Shown here: piece by piece, positions 42,897 through 52,088 of the stretch | How positions within the stretch are numbered: position 1 is the stretch's first letter | How the letters are laid out: each line of letters begins with the position of its first letter | Source: Pseudopedobacter sp038243635 | GTDB taxonomy: Bacteria; Bacteroidota; Bacteroidia; Sphingobacteriales; Sphingobacteriaceae | Assembly: GCA_038243635.1 (NCBI GenBank) | Contig: JBBSQW010000016.1 | Span: 1-64,000 of the forward strand | Length of the DNA stretch: 64,000 nucleotides | Direction: 5' to 3' | Position numbers and translations under genes: made by a program | Notes under the pieces: model-generated | Seen by the model: the letters and a program-made list of their open reading frames with translations, nothing else | What the model was told of the DNA's origin: nothing | Databases searched by the model: none

Positions 42897-44690
42897 ATGT
42901 TAAAACGATTATTTTCCTTAGTTTTTATTATCCCGATAACATTTATGAGCATAAAAAGTATGGCACAAAGTAATAGCGATATTGCATTTGAAGTGTCTTT
43001 TACCGAGCCTCAGGCTCATTACATTGATGTTAAAATGATCATCAACAACATTAAAAAAGATGAAGTTATTTTAAAAATGCCAGTTTGGGCACCAGGTTCT
43101 TACTTGGTTAGGGAGTTTTCGAAAAATGTAGAGGATTTTAGTGCTACTGCGAACAATCAGGAAATTTCTTCAGCAAAAGTGAGAAAGAACGCTTGGAAAA
43201 TTAATACTAAAGGTAAAAAATCCATTACAGTTAAATACCGGGTTTACAGTTTCGAGGTTTCGGTGCGTACCAGTTTTGTTGATGAGTCGCATGCGTTTTT
43301 ATCTTCAACTGGTGTTTTTATGTACCCGGAAGGAGGGGTTGACCAACCATCTACCGTGACCATTATTCCTCATAAAAATTGGAAAAAAGTTTCTACAGGT
43401 TTAGCTCCTGTTGCTGGTAAAAATTTCACCTACTATGCTAAAAACTTCGATTGGCTTTTTGATTCACCAATACAAGTTGGTAACCAAGATGTATTTGAGT
43501 TTAATGCGGCTGGCGTGAGACATGAAGTAGCCATGGTAGGTGGTGGAAACTACGATAAGGAAAAGCTAAAGATAGACATGGCTAAAATTGTAGAACGTGA
43601 AACTGCAGTATTTGGCGAAAACCCTAATAAGTATTATGTTTTTATTGTTCACAACTATCAGTCTGGCGGTGGTGGCTTAGAGCATGCAAATTCTACCGTT
43701 TTAGGTGCTGCTCGCGACGGTTATACAAACCCAACTACCTATCAAGGCTTTTTAGGTTTGGTGGCTCACGAATATTTTCACTTGTGGAACATCAAACGTT
43801 TGCGTCCTGTTGCATTAGGTCCGTTTGATTATGACAACGAAAATTACACCACTAACTTATGGATTGCCGAAGGCTTTACATCCTATTATGATAATCTTAT
43901 TGTACAAAGAATCGGTGCGTATACGCCAAACCAATGGCTAAATGTGATTGAAAATGAACTTAATACTGTTGATAACCGGGTTGGAAATAAAGTACAAACC
44001 CTTAGCGAGGGCAGCTTTGATGCTTGGATAAAATATTACCGACCAACCGAAAACAGCAATAACACCACAGTTTCTTACTACATGAAAGGTTCTTTGGTAG
44101 CTTGTTTGTTGGATTTACAAATTATAGAAGCTTCGGGCGCAAAGCAATCTTTAGATGATGCAATGCGTTATGCCTATAACGAGTATTATAAGAAAAAAGA
44201 TAAAGGTTACACCGACGAGGAATTTAAAGCTGTTTTAGAAAAATTTGCGAAGCAAAACTTGGATCAGTTTTATGCTGATTATATTAACGGTACAAAAAGC
44301 TTAGATTTTAATAAGTACTTAAATTATGCTGGGTTTAAACTGGTTGAACAATCTACTGATCAAAGCAAACCTTATTTAGGAATTAGCTTATCAAAAACAA
44401 ACCCTAGCGAAATTGCTACCGTAAGTAGAGGTACAGTTGCTTGGATTGCTGGCTTAAACGTAAAAGACGAAATTGTTGCTATCAATGGCGATCGGGTGAG
44501 TAATGCTTTAACTTACGTAAGCAATGTTGCTCTAGGTAGTGAGTTGGACTTTCTGGTTAACCGCGATGGGATTATGAAAAACATCAAAGTAAAATTAAAA
44601 CCTAATCCTTTTAAAAAGTTTGACATCAAACAATTAGAGAGTTCTACAGAAAAACAAAAGGCTGTTTTAGAAAAGTGGCTAAGTTTATAA
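42897..44690 (+). CDS. M61-family metallopeptidase with C-terminal PDZ domain
   Basis: The protein has 597 residues and a signal peptide (LFSLVFIIPITFMSIKSMAQ). The zinc site is VAHEYFHLWNIKRLRP (HExxH near residue 284), with the third ligand Glu in WIAEGFTSYYD, and the family's GGGGLEHANSTVLG stands just before. The N-terminal beta domain (SFTEPQAHYIDVKMIINN) is typical of M61. A PDZ domain follows at about 485-570 (YLGISLSKTNP..VAWIAGLNVKDEIVAINGDR). Members are glycyl or broad aminopeptidases; here it should be periplasmic. It is monocistronic with a strong terminator. Confidence 0.92.
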   Translation: MLKRLFSLVFIIPITFMSIKSMAQSNSDIAFEVSFTEPQAHYIDVKMIINNIKKDEVILKMPVWAPGSYLVREFSKNVEDFSATANNQEISSAKVRKNAWKINTKGKKSITVKYRVYSFEVSVRTSFVDESHAFLSSTGVFMYPEGGVDQPSTVTIIPHKNWKKVSTGLAPVAGKNFTYYAKNFDWLFDSPIQVGNQDVFEFNAAGVRHEVAMVGGGNYDKEKLKIDMAKIVERETAVFGENPNKYYVFIVHNYQSGGGGLEHANSTVLGAARDGYTNPTTYQGFLGLVAHEYFHLWNIKRLRPVALGPFDYDNENYTTNLWIAEGFTSYYDNLIVQRIGAYTPNQWLNVIENELNTVDNRVGNKVQTLSEGSFDAWIKYYRPTENSNNTTVSYYMKGSLVACLLDLQIIEASGAKQSLDDAMRYAYNEYYKKKDKGYTDEEFKAVLEKFAKQNLDQFYADYINGTKSLDFNKYLNYAGFKLVEQSTDQSKPYLGISLSKTNPSEIATVSRGTVAWIAGLNVKDEIVAINGDRVSNALTYVSNVALGSELDFLVNRDGIMKNIKVKLKPNPFKKFDIKQLESSTEKQKAVLEKWLSL

Positions 44691-44696
44691 AAATAA

Positions 44697-44726
44697 AAGC
44701 CTTAGGATTTCAAGATCCTAAGGCTT
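44697..44726. terminator. Bidirectional terminator between M61 gene and outer-membrane protein gene
   Basis: A perfect 12-bp stem, AAGCCTTAGGAT (44697-44708) with ATCCTAAGGCTT (44715-44726), has a TTCAAG loop. It sits in the 57-bp gap between two convergent genes, with AT-rich flanks on both sides. Confidence 0.8.
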
Positions 44727-44747
44727 CTAACGTTAAGAGAACGGCCT

Positions 44748-45248
44748 TTAAAAGATATACCTAATAGAAAGCGCTACCTCCAAATCTAAAAATGGACCTC
44801 GGGCGACTTCTAAACGTGGGTGTAAATCTAATGAAGCAGCTATAGGTAGTTCAGGAACCTGCCACTCTAATCCTAAAATACCATCTGCACCTAGTAAAAT
44901 ACCACTATCATTATAATATCTATCATTCCCGTAAGCTCGGTAATAACGGTCTCCACTAATTCCGCCTATGTGTGCACCAGCGCCATAAAACCAATTTAGT
45001 GATGGTTCTGCAAAAGCAATTGCATGTTTTTCATATAATCCAGTAAACACGAATCCGCCCCTTCTAAAGCCTAAAATACCTTCCAATGCAGTGTCAGAAC
45101 TAATAAAGTGTTTCAAGGTAATTCCGTTTTCATAACCACCTAATCTTAAACCCACACCGGTATTATAATTCGACTGAGCGGATACATTGGCAGTTAACCC
45201 AAAAATAAAGCCGACAGCAATTACCAATCTTAATAAATTCTTTCTCAT
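44748..45248 (-). CDS. Small outer membrane beta-barrel protein, unknown function
   Basis: The protein has 166 residues. A signal peptide (RLVIAVGFIFGLTANVSAQS) is followed by alternating beta-strand patterns: NYNTGVGLRLGGYENGITLK, LEGILGFRRGGFVFTGLYEK, NWFYGAGAHIGG and a C-terminal strand LDLEVALSIRYIF ending in Phe, as in outer-membrane proteins. The size suggests an eight-stranded barrel. I recognise no functional family. It is alone, with a terminator shared with the convergent M61 gene. Confidence 0.75.
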   Translation of the reverse strand: MRKNLLRLVIAVGFIFGLTANVSAQSNYNTGVGLRLGGYENGITLKHFISSDTALEGILGFRRGGFVFTGLYEKHAIAFAEPSLNWFYGAGAHIGGISGDRYYRAYGNDRYYNDSGILLGADGILGLEWQVPELPIAASLDLHPRLEVARGPFLDLEVALSIRYIF

Positions 45249-45464
45249 TTTACGTTAAATCAATTAAAAGCGGTCAGGCACAAAATAGATGCCAAGCAAT
45301 CTTTAAAACGTATCCCATTTTATACAACTCTATAAAATGTTGATTATTATTTGTTTAGGCTTTACACTTAAAATCTGTTAAATTGTCAAACAATAGAAAG
45401 GTAATAATTTCACTACTTACAAACTATAAACGCAGTATCTCGTAGGTTTTGTGCTTTATTTTTT

Positions 45465-45472
45465 TATTTTTG
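45465..45472 (+). promoter_or_regulatory. Putative -7 element of the acyl-CoA synthetase gene
   Basis: TATTTTTG is an exact TAnnTTTG match 65 bp upstream of the start. A TTG at 45449-45451 is only 13 bp away, so the -33 is not convincing. Confidence 0.35.
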
Positions 45473-45536
45473 ATTAAGGAGCATGTTTCAATTTTTGCGC
45501 CCGAAATAAACCAATTTATCTTTTAATCTTAATAGC

Positions 45537-47318
45537 ATGGAAACAATAAGCAGAATTTTTGACTTGTTGCAATTCAACAAAGACAAATATGATAGTCAGG
45601 ATATTTTAGCAACAAAAGTTAACGGTAGCTGGGAAAAGTACAACATAGATAGTTTTATAAGTTATGCTGATGATGTGAGTAGGGGACTTTTAAAGCTTGG
45701 CATAAAGAAAGACGATAAAGTGGCTATTATGGCACCAAATCGTCCCGAATGGAATTTTTGTGATTTCGGGATTATGCAAATTGGTGCTGCCCAAGTACCC
45801 ATGTATCCTACTTTAGCAGAAAACGATATTAACTTTATTTTGCAAGATGCCGAGGTGAAATTAATTTTTGTATCTGATGGAGCACTTTATAAAAAGATTG
45901 ACAAGGTGAAGCAGGAATTAAACCTTGAACTTTCCATTTATACTTTTGATAAAGTGGAGGGAGCTAATTATTGGAAAGAGGTGCAAGAACTTGGTCAGCA
46001 AAACTCAACCATAGATTTAGAACCACATAAAGCTGCCATTAAGGCGGATGATTTATTGACCTTAATTTACACTTCTGGAACTACGGGTACGCCAAAAGGT
46101 GTAATGTTAACGCATGATAATTTAATGAGTAACGTTTTGTACTCATCTCCAATGTACCCCAAAGAAATACGAAGGGCATTAAGTTTTTTACCGCTTTCAC
46201 ATATTTTTGAGCGGATGGTAGTTTACATGTATTTTTATTTAGGCATTTCTGTTTACTATGCCGAAAGTATGGAGACCATTGTTGATAACCTGTTGGAAGT
46301 TAAACCGCATTGTTTTACTACTGTTCCAAGATTATTAGAAAAGGTTTATGATAAAATCGTTGCAAAAGGACATGCATTAACAGGCGTTAAAAAGAACTTG
46401 TTCTTTTGGGCTTTAGCTTTAGGGCATAGGTATGAGCGAGATGGTAAAAATGGATTCTTTTATGAATTGCAATTAAAAATAGCTAGAAAATTGATCTTTA
46501 GTAAATGGCAGGCCGCTTTAGGCGGAGAGATTATAGCTATAGTTTCTGGAGGCGCGGCTCTACAAGAACGTTTAGCAAGAGTTTTTTGGGGTGCCGATAT
46601 CAAAGTCTTAGAAGGTTACGGTTTAACCGAGACTTCACCTGTAATTGCAGTAAATGGTCCGTACCAAGGGCAAACGAAGTTTGGTACAGTAGGCAAGGTG
46701 CTAGAAAACGTAGAAGTTAAAATTGCCGCAGATGGTGAGATTTTAACCAAAGGACCTAACTTAATGAAGGGTTATTACAAAAGGCAAGACGCCACCGACG
46801 ATGCAATTACAGATGGTTGGTTCCACACCGGTGATATTGGTGAATTGAGAGATGGCTTTTTGGCGATTACCGATAGAAAGAAAGAAATTTTTAAAACCGC
46901 AGGGGGTAAATATATCTCTCCTCAAGTGTTAGAGAATAAATTAAAGGAATCGGTTTATCTTGAACAAGTGATGGTAGTCGGAGAGAATAGAAAATTCCCC
47001 TCTGCTATTATTGTTCCTAATTTTGAGAAGTTATTAGATTGGGCGTCACGAAATGGAGTTAATGAAACCAAACCAGCTGAGTTGATTGAAAACGAGAAAG
47101 TTTTAGATAAAATTTGGATAGAAATTGAAAAGTTAAACGTTGGTTTTGGTAACTGGGAAAAAATCAAAAAGTTTGCAGTTTTAGCAAATGAGTTTACAAT
47201 TGATGGGGGAGAGATGACTCCTAAATTAAGTTTGAAACGTAAGGTGATTCTAACTAAAAATGCAGCGTTAATTGAAAAGATTTATGCCGAAGGGAACAAA
47301 GAAAACCATCACGTTTAA
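45537..47318 (+). CDS. Long-chain fatty acid-CoA ligase (AMP-binding)
   Basis: The protein has 593 residues, of the ANL superfamily. It activates long-chain fatty acids to acyl-CoA through an acyl-AMP. The P-loop LIYTSGTTGTPKGVMLTHDN is near residue 178-197, the A5 motif is LEGYGLTETSPVIAVN, A7 is DGWFHTGDIGELRDGFLAIT, A8 is DRKKEIFKTAGGKYISPQ, and the A10 lysine region is TPKLSLKRKVI. The length and the LSFLPLSHIFER segment place it in the ACSL/FadD15-like branch that is usually membrane-associated. It is monocistronic and followed by a repeat-rich gap. Confidence 0.93.
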   Translation: METISRIFDLLQFNKDKYDSQDILATKVNGSWEKYNIDSFISYADDVSRGLLKLGIKKDDKVAIMAPNRPEWNFCDFGIMQIGAAQVPMYPTLAENDINFILQDAEVKLIFVSDGALYKKIDKVKQELNLELSIYTFDKVEGANYWKEVQELGQQNSTIDLEPHKAAIKADDLLTLIYTSGTTGTPKGVMLTHDNLMSNVLYSSPMYPKEIRRALSFLPLSHIFERMVVYMYFYLGISVYYAESMETIVDNLLEVKPHCFTTVPRLLEKVYDKIVAKGHALTGVKKNLFFWALALGHRYERDGKNGFFYELQLKIARKLIFSKWQAALGGEIIAIVSGGAALQERLARVFWGADIKVLEGYGLTETSPVIAVNGPYQGQTKFGTVGKVLENVEVKIAADGEILTKGPNLMKGYYKRQDATDDAITDGWFHTGDIGELRDGFLAITDRKKEIFKTAGGKYISPQVLENKLKESVYLEQVMVVGENRKFPSAIIVPNFEKLLDWASRNGVNETKPAELIENEKVLDKIWIEIEKLNVGFGNWEKIKKFAVLANEFTIDGGEMTPKLSLKRKVILTKNAALIEKIYAEGNKENHHV

Positions 47319-47337
47319 TGTGGTTGCTGCTTTTCCC

Positions 47338-47770
47338 GGTCATTGCGAGCCGCTTTTCGCGGAGAAGCAATCCTTAGGTTACCGAGGCTGAACCTTTGTT
47401 AAAGCACATACTCTTCACCAGTCGTTGCGAGGCTTTTTTCAAGCCGTGGCAATCCCCAACCGATGAAAGTTGAACCCTCTTTCTTAAACCACAGGCGGTG
47501 AAACTCGGTGAAAGAGGGCTTGTGCAAAGGAACTTAGGGATTGCCACAGCGCCTTTAACCTTAAATATACCCACGCTTCAGCTTCGCAATGACGTAGAAA
47601 AAGGAACTTAACTGTCCGTAGAGTTAAGCGAAGCGTCTCTACGGATTTTACAATAAATTGGAGTCTCCAGACTCGATAATAGCAAATTGCTTATATAAAA
47701 ATCAAAAGCATCTCAACTTTCCGTAACGTTAAGCGAAGCATCTCACTTGCCTAGCTTCGCAATGAGGGGA
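47338..47770. repeat. Cluster of intergenic repeats downstream of the acyl-CoA ligase
   Basis: The 642-bp gap 47319-47960 has no gene. It holds GGTCATTGCGAGCCGC...GAAGCAATCC (47338-47373), a second GTCGTTGCGAGG...GGCAATCCCC (about 47421-47458), an inverted copy GGGATTGCCAC...CTTCGCAATGACG (about 47529-47594), and a hairpin TCCGTAGAG/CTCTACGGA (47615-47645) with GTTAAGCGAAGC in the loop. A related GTTAAGCGAAGCATCTCA and another GCTTCGCAATGAGG lie up to about 47770. These are variants of the dispersed GTCATTGCGAG...GAAGCAATCC family, nested or recombined. Confidence 0.6.
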
Positions 47771-47908
47771 GAGGAGAGGCCCTAGCAAGAGATCATCAAC
47801 AATAGTTTACTAGCGAATTTGCGCTTTTTCAATGCTTTTCAGCTTTACTTCTATGCCGTTCTCCTAAAGAGAAGACGTCATTAGGAGAATAGAATCTCTC
47901 CAAAACAC

Positions 47909-47944
47909 AAAAAAGCCGACTCAAACAAATGAGCCGGCTTTTTT
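47909..47944 (-). terminator. Hairpin terminator downstream of the OmpA gene
   Basis: Arms 47909-47923 and 47930-47944 (AAAAAAGCCGACTCA with TGAGCCGGCTTTTTT) pair with one mismatch around AACAAA. A T run is present on both strands. It lies 17 bp beyond the OmpA-family stop codon. Confidence 0.8.
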
Positions 47945-47960
47945 ATAGAGTTAGAAAATC

Positions 47961-49298
47961 TTAGTTAAACAAAGTAAATTCAACTCTTCTATTATTCTGA
48001 CGCCCTGTTTCGGTAGCGTTAGTATCAATTGGTTGGGTTTCTCCGTAACCAGTTGCTTCAATTCTAGACGCATTTGCACCTTTACTTACAATGTAAGCCT
48101 TAACAGACTCTGCTCTTTCTTTTGAAAGTTTCATGTTGTAAGCATCACTTCCTTGACTATCTGTATGACCAGCTAATTTTAAGCTCAAGTTTTTAGAGAT
48201 AATTAAGTTTGCAACTTTATCTAAAGTAGAAAAAGAAGTAGATCTTATTGTTGCCTTAGCAAGATCAAATTCTAAGTTTTTAATTGCATCTGCAACCACT
48301 TTTTTGTCTTCATCAGATATAATGTAAGTAACTGGCTTTTGAATAACTGTTACTGGAAGCGGACAACCAGAACCATCGACCGCTATACCTTGTCTCGTAT
48401 CTGGACATTTATCATAGAAATCAGAAACGCCATCACCATCAGCATCGCTAGTCAGTTTGCTAACTTTGTCTTTCAACATGCTAACTTCTTCATTGTTTTT
48501 TGAAGCTTCTAAGTCAGCTTTCAAAGCGTCATATTTAGCAACATAGTTTTTTTCTAAAATCGCAGCTGGATTAGCAAAAGCCAATTGTGGTTTCGCTTTG
48601 TTTCCTAAAGCAAATTCTAGACCTGCATATCCGTAAGAAAACTTATCGTTTGCTACTCCTCTATTATAACCATCTAAATTATCACCATCTACAAAATTCA
48701 TTTTGTAACCAAGGTCAATATTTACACCTCTAGCAACCATAAATTTTAAACCAGCGGCAACTGGAACTACCAATTCGTGGATATTTTCGCCATCGTTTAA
48801 GTTTGCTTCAACATTTGCTTGACTAGTAGTAGTCGGTCTGTAACCCATTAAACCTGCACCAGCAGAGATGTAAGGAGTAACAAAGCTTTGACGGCTTATG
48901 ATGTTGAAGCTAGCGATGTTATAAACAGCACTTAAAGTTCCGCCCCATTTAATTTCCGTTTCAAAGCTTTTGAAAGGAGTAGCAGTTGGTGGAGTACCAG
49001 TTGTATTATCAGCTTTAAGTGTCCCTCTAAAAAAATCTCCTTGTAAACCGAAATTATGAGTCAATTGCTTTTTCAAGTACCCACCGTAACCTGCACCAAG
49101 CTCAGAGTTTGAGAAATCGTTTTTTCCTCCCGTAACTACCGATGGAGTCATCACGCCACCAATTACACCGAAAGACCATGTTCTGTAAGCGCTTTTCGCG
49201 AATGGTTCTGGGGTAGACATGTTGTCTTGTGCACTAGCGTAAGTTGTCATTGCAACTGCTCCAAGTAACATTATGCTTTGTTTTAATCTTGTTTTCAT
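47961..49298 (-). CDS. OmpA-family outer membrane protein
   Basis: The protein has 445 residues. A signal peptide (SIMLLGAVAMTTYASAQ) leads to an N-terminal beta-barrel (about 35-235, with YGGYLKKQLTHNFGLQGDFF and YGYAGLEFALGNK). A coiled linker (AKYDALKADLEASKNNEEVS) and one thrombospondin type 3-like calcium repeat (DADGDGVSDFYDKCPDT) follow. The C-terminal OmpA domain (about 335-445) binds peptidoglycan through LAGHTDSQGSDAYN, SKERAESVKAYIV and GRQNNRRVEF, with the conserved Asp and Arg present. It ties the outer membrane to the wall. It is monocistronic. Confidence 0.93.
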   Translation of the reverse strand: MKTRLKQSIMLLGAVAMTTYASAQDNMSTPEPFAKSAYRTWSFGVIGGVMTPSVVTGGKNDFSNSELGAGYGGYLKKQLTHNFGLQGDFFRGTLKADNTTGTPPTATPFKSFETEIKWGGTLSAVYNIASFNIISRQSFVTPYISAGAGLMGYRPTTTSQANVEANLNDGENIHELVVPVAAGLKFMVARGVNIDLGYKMNFVDGDNLDGYNRGVANDKFSYGYAGLEFALGNKAKPQLAFANPAAILEKNYVAKYDALKADLEASKNNEEVSMLKDKVSKLTSDADGDGVSDFYDKCPDTRQGIAVDGSGCPLPVTVIQKPVTYIISDEDKKVVADAIKNLEFDLAKATIRSTSFSTLDKVANLIISKNLSLKLAGHTDSQGSDAYNMKLSKERAESVKAYIVSKGANASRIEATGYGETQPIDTNATETGRQNNRRVEFTLFN

Positions 49299-49403
49299 GA
49301 TTTTATTATTTGTTTGATACTGTTATAGTCAAAATGTTGCCAAAGTCGATTCAGAAGATGAATTTTTTTTAAATAACTATTAATCAGCGCTTAATAAAAC
49401 AAA

Positions 49404-49435
49404 AAAAAGACTTAGCGATTCAGCTAAGTCTTTTT
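49404..49435 (-). terminator. Rho-independent terminator after the nucleotidyltransferase gene
   Basis: Arms AAAAAGACTTAGC (49404-49416) and GCTAAGTCTTTTT (49423-49435) pair over 13 bp with a GATTCA loop. A-rich sequence on the left gives the T run on the minus strand. It lies 25 bp beyond the stop codon at 49460. Confidence 0.85.
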
Positions 49436-49459
49436 CAATAGTATTAAATAGGGTACAAA

Positions 49460-50359
49460 TTACCAAAGTTTTGATGGGTAAACGCCATCTTCAACTAGTT
49501 TATTAATGTTTTCCTGTACAATTTCTTTATCCTCTTTATAAGTCACACCAAACCACTTTGCATCTGTCGGTATTACTTTAAAAGTGGCATTGTTGTTCTT
49601 AATTAAATGATCTGCAATTAAAGGAATAAAAAATTCTGATTTTGGATCGTTTTCATTGTTGGCCACAAAATCAACAAAAAGCTTTTCTGTTACTTTAAAA
49701 ACTTCGGGTGTAAAGCCCCAGAAATTCATAGAAACTGGAGTAGAAGCATCTAAAGGAGTTTCTGTTCCGTTTTCTTCGAAAACAATATTACCGTCTTTTG
49801 GATAAACCTTAGTACGTTCAGTAATTTCTGTCATGTTTCCGTCAGCATCGGTTTTACAAACACCGCGAGAAACAGAACCGTTCTCTGATAAAGTATTGCC
49901 AATTTTGTAACCTACAATGCTGTATCTAGTTTCGTTAGCTTCTGTGGTTAAAAAGTCAACCATGCTTTTAAAAGCTTCGTAACCGTAATAATCATCTGCA
50001 TTAATTACGCAAAACGGCTCATGAACTTGATTTTTAGCTTCTAAAATCGCGTGACCTGTTCCCCAAGGTTTTGCTCTTTCAACTTCTTTATCGATACCGT
50101 ATTTTTTCAAATCAAATGTTTGGAAAACGTAGTCGGTCTCAATTTTACCAGCTAATTTCGCATCAAAAATGGATTTAAAGTTTTCTAAAAACTCTTCTTT
50201 AATAATGAAAGTGACTTTTCCAAATCCAGCCTTAATCGCATCATAAATTGAATAATCAATAATAGTTTCTCCGTTAGGGCCAAAGCCGTCAATCTGTTTC
50301 ATACTTCCGTATCTGGAAGCCATTCCTGCGGCAAGTATTAGTAAAGTAGGTTTGCTCAT
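49460..50359 (-). CDS. Sugar nucleotidyltransferase (NTP_transferase family)
   Basis: The protein has 299 residues. The N-terminus LILAAGMASRYGSMKQIDGF carries the G-x-x-S-R-x-G..K nucleotide-binding signature; PWGTGHAILEAKNQ and VINADDYYGYEAF (metal-binding Asp) follow, and VSMNFWGFTPEVF and KWFGVTYKEDK match sugar-phosphate binding parts. Such enzymes join a sugar 1-phosphate to an NTP. It is not a standard RmlA, GalU or ManC, so I do not name the sugar. The gene follows the HerA-like gene by 150 bp, a gap filled by a simple tandem repeat. Confidence 0.82.
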   Translation of the reverse strand: MSKPTLLILAAGMASRYGSMKQIDGFGPNGETIIDYSIYDAIKAGFGKVTFIIKEEFLENFKSIFDAKLAGKIETDYVFQTFDLKKYGIDKEVERAKPWGTGHAILEAKNQVHEPFCVINADDYYGYEAFKSMVDFLTTEANETRYSIVGYKIGNTLSENGSVSRGVCKTDADGNMTEITERTKVYPKDGNIVFEENGTETPLDASTPVSMNFWGFTPEVFKVTEKLFVDFVANNENDPKSEFFIPLIADHLIKNNNATFKVIPTDAKWFGVTYKEDKEIVQENINKLVEDGVYPSKLW

Positions 50360-50370
50360 GTTGTAATTAT

Positions 50371-50503
50371 TTAGTTTGTTAATTATTTTAGTTTGTTAGG
50401 TGGTTAGGTTTTTAGTTTGTTAGGTGGTTAGTTTGTTCGGTTGTTGGGTTTTTAGTTGGTTAGGTTGTTAGTTTGTTAGGTTGTTCGGTGGTTAGGGTTG
50501 TTG
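50371..50503. repeat. Simple tandem repeat in the leader of the nucleotidyltransferase gene
   Basis: About a dozen irregular copies of TTAGTTTGTTAGGTGG-type words (TTAG, GTTAGG, TTGTTCGG) run without interruption. On the coding (minus) strand it is made of AACCTAACAAACTAA words and has almost no G. It ends about 12 bases before the ATG of the downstream gene. Confidence 0.65.
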
Positions 50504-50509
50504 CGGATG

Positions 50510-52069
50510 TTAAAAGCCGAATAATCCTCCGCTCTTGCTGGTTCTTGGTTTTTTCCCGGTAATCATACCAAATATACCTCTTACAATTTCGCGACCAATC
50601 TGCCTAGTTATTGGCGCATTTAAGGCAGTTTCGATCATGCTCTTTTCTGCTCTTCCGCGGCTTGAAGCACTCATCTTTGCAGCTTCTTGCTGGCTTTGGG
50701 TGGTTTGTAATTTTTGATTTATCCGGTCGTTTAAAATTTCGAAAGCACTTTCTGGATCTAGAGTTTCTTGATATTTTTTATAATATTCCGAACCATTCAT
50801 TAATCTTTCACAATCAATGGCTGCCATTGGTCCCATCACCGCTCTAGGTGGAGTAAGGTGAGTAGCTACAACTTCCGTGGGAATTCCTTTTTCATTTAGT
50901 ACCGTAATTAAAGCTTGGCCGGTTCCTAATCCAGTAATTATTTCATCGATTTGGTAAAAATCGGATTTTGGATACGTTTTAACCGTTTTTCTAAGTGCAT
51001 CAACGTCATTGGGCGTAAAAGCCCTTAAAGCATGTTGCACTCTATTCCCTAATTGCCCTAAAACGCTCTCGGGGATATCCGTTGCTGCTTGCGTACAAAA
51101 GAAAACACCAACGCCTTTTGATCTAATAAGTCTAATCACTTGTTCAATTTGCTCTAAAAAAGCCTTTGAAGCACTGTTAAACAATAGGTGAGCTTCATCA
51201 AAAAAGAAAACTAATTTGGGTTTGTCTAAATCGCCTGCTTCTGGTAAGCTGTAAAAAAGCTCTGCTAGCAAACTCAATAAAAAAGTAGAATATAATGCTG
51301 GTTGGTCTTGTACGTCAGAAATGTTTAATAAGCTGATTACACCTTTACCATCAACTTTTTGAAATAAGTCTTCGGTGTCAAAAGAGCGCTCACCAAAAAT
51401 AGAGCCTAAGCCTTGTTGTTCCACAGCCACAATTTTTCTTAAAATTGTTCCCGCGGTAGAAGAAGATATTTTGCCGTAATCAGCTTTAATTTCATTGGCA
51501 CCGTCTCCTTCGGATAAATAACTTAACAACTTTTTTAAATCGCTCAAGTCAACAATGCCCATTTTATTATCATCGGCATATTTAAAGATGGCTGCTAAAA
51601 CTCCGGTTTGTGTATCATTAAGGTCTAAGATTTTACCTAATAATATCGGTCCGAATTCGGTTACCGTAGCTCGCATGGTTGCTCCCAGCTTTCCGCTCAA
51701 AGAATATAATTCTACCGGAAACCCACTAGGAGAGAAAGGCTTTTTTAATGCTTCTCCACGTTCTTCTAATTTGGCGTTGCTTTGCCCAGCTTGATTTAAG
51801 CCAGATAAATCTCCTTTTACATCTAACATAAATACCGGAACACCTGCTTCAGAAAGCTGCTCGGCAATCAATTGTAAAGTTCTGGTTTTACCCGTACCCG
51901 TTGCACCCGCAATTAAACCATGACGGTTCATCATCTTTAACGGAAGGTTAACTTGTGCATCCGCAATAATTTCTCCATCTAAAATTCCGGCGCCTAAATA
52001 AATCGAAGCTCCAGAACTCGTATATGATTTTGTGATTTTTTCTGCAAATAATTCAGGGTCGTTTGCCAT
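50510..52069 (-). CDS. HerA-like ATPase (DUF853/YjgR family)
   Basis: The protein has 519 residues. It belongs to the FtsK/HerA branch of P-loop ATPases. Walker A is GLIAGATGTGKTRTLQLIAE near 51-70, Walker B is KLVFFFDEAHLLFN near 286-299, and the arginine-bearing IRLIRSKGVGVFFCTQ and LGNRVQHALRAFTPND follow. The C-terminal MSASSRGRAEKSMIETALN..ITRQIGREIVRGIFG is the DUF853 signature. DNA pumping is possible but the cellular role is not known. It lies 19 bp downstream of the S9 peptidase gene, so it is likely in the M42-S9 transcription unit. Confidence 0.85.
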   Translation of the reverse strand: MANDPELFAEKITKSYTSSGASIYLGAGILDGEIIADAQVNLPLKMMNRHGLIAGATGTGKTRTLQLIAEQLSEAGVPVFMLDVKGDLSGLNQAGQSNAKLEERGEALKKPFSPSGFPVELYSLSGKLGATMRATVTEFGPILLGKILDLNDTQTGVLAAIFKYADDNKMGIVDLSDLKKLLSYLSEGDGANEIKADYGKISSSTAGTILRKIVAVEQQGLGSIFGERSFDTEDLFQKVDGKGVISLLNISDVQDQPALYSTFLLSLLAELFYSLPEAGDLDKPKLVFFFDEAHLLFNSASKAFLEQIEQVIRLIRSKGVGVFFCTQAATDIPESVLGQLGNRVQHALRAFTPNDVDALRKTVKTYPKSDFYQIDEIITGLGTGQALITVLNEKGIPTEVVATHLTPPRAVMGPMAAIDCERLMNGSEYYKKYQETLDPESAFEILNDRINQKLQTTQSQQEAAKMSASSRGRAEKSMIETALNAPITRQIGREIVRGIFGMITGKKPRTSKSGGLFGF

Positions 52070-52088
52070 AACACTAAGCTAATAAAAT

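Noticed and set aside
47374..47574. Open frame of 66 codons on the minus strand
   Set aside because: It runs entirely through the repeat cluster and its text is a translation of GTCATTGCGAG-type repeats, with no family resemblance.
50371..50503. Possible CRISPR-like array
   Set aside because: The words are short, irregular and contiguous, with no unique spacers of constant length and no cas genes.
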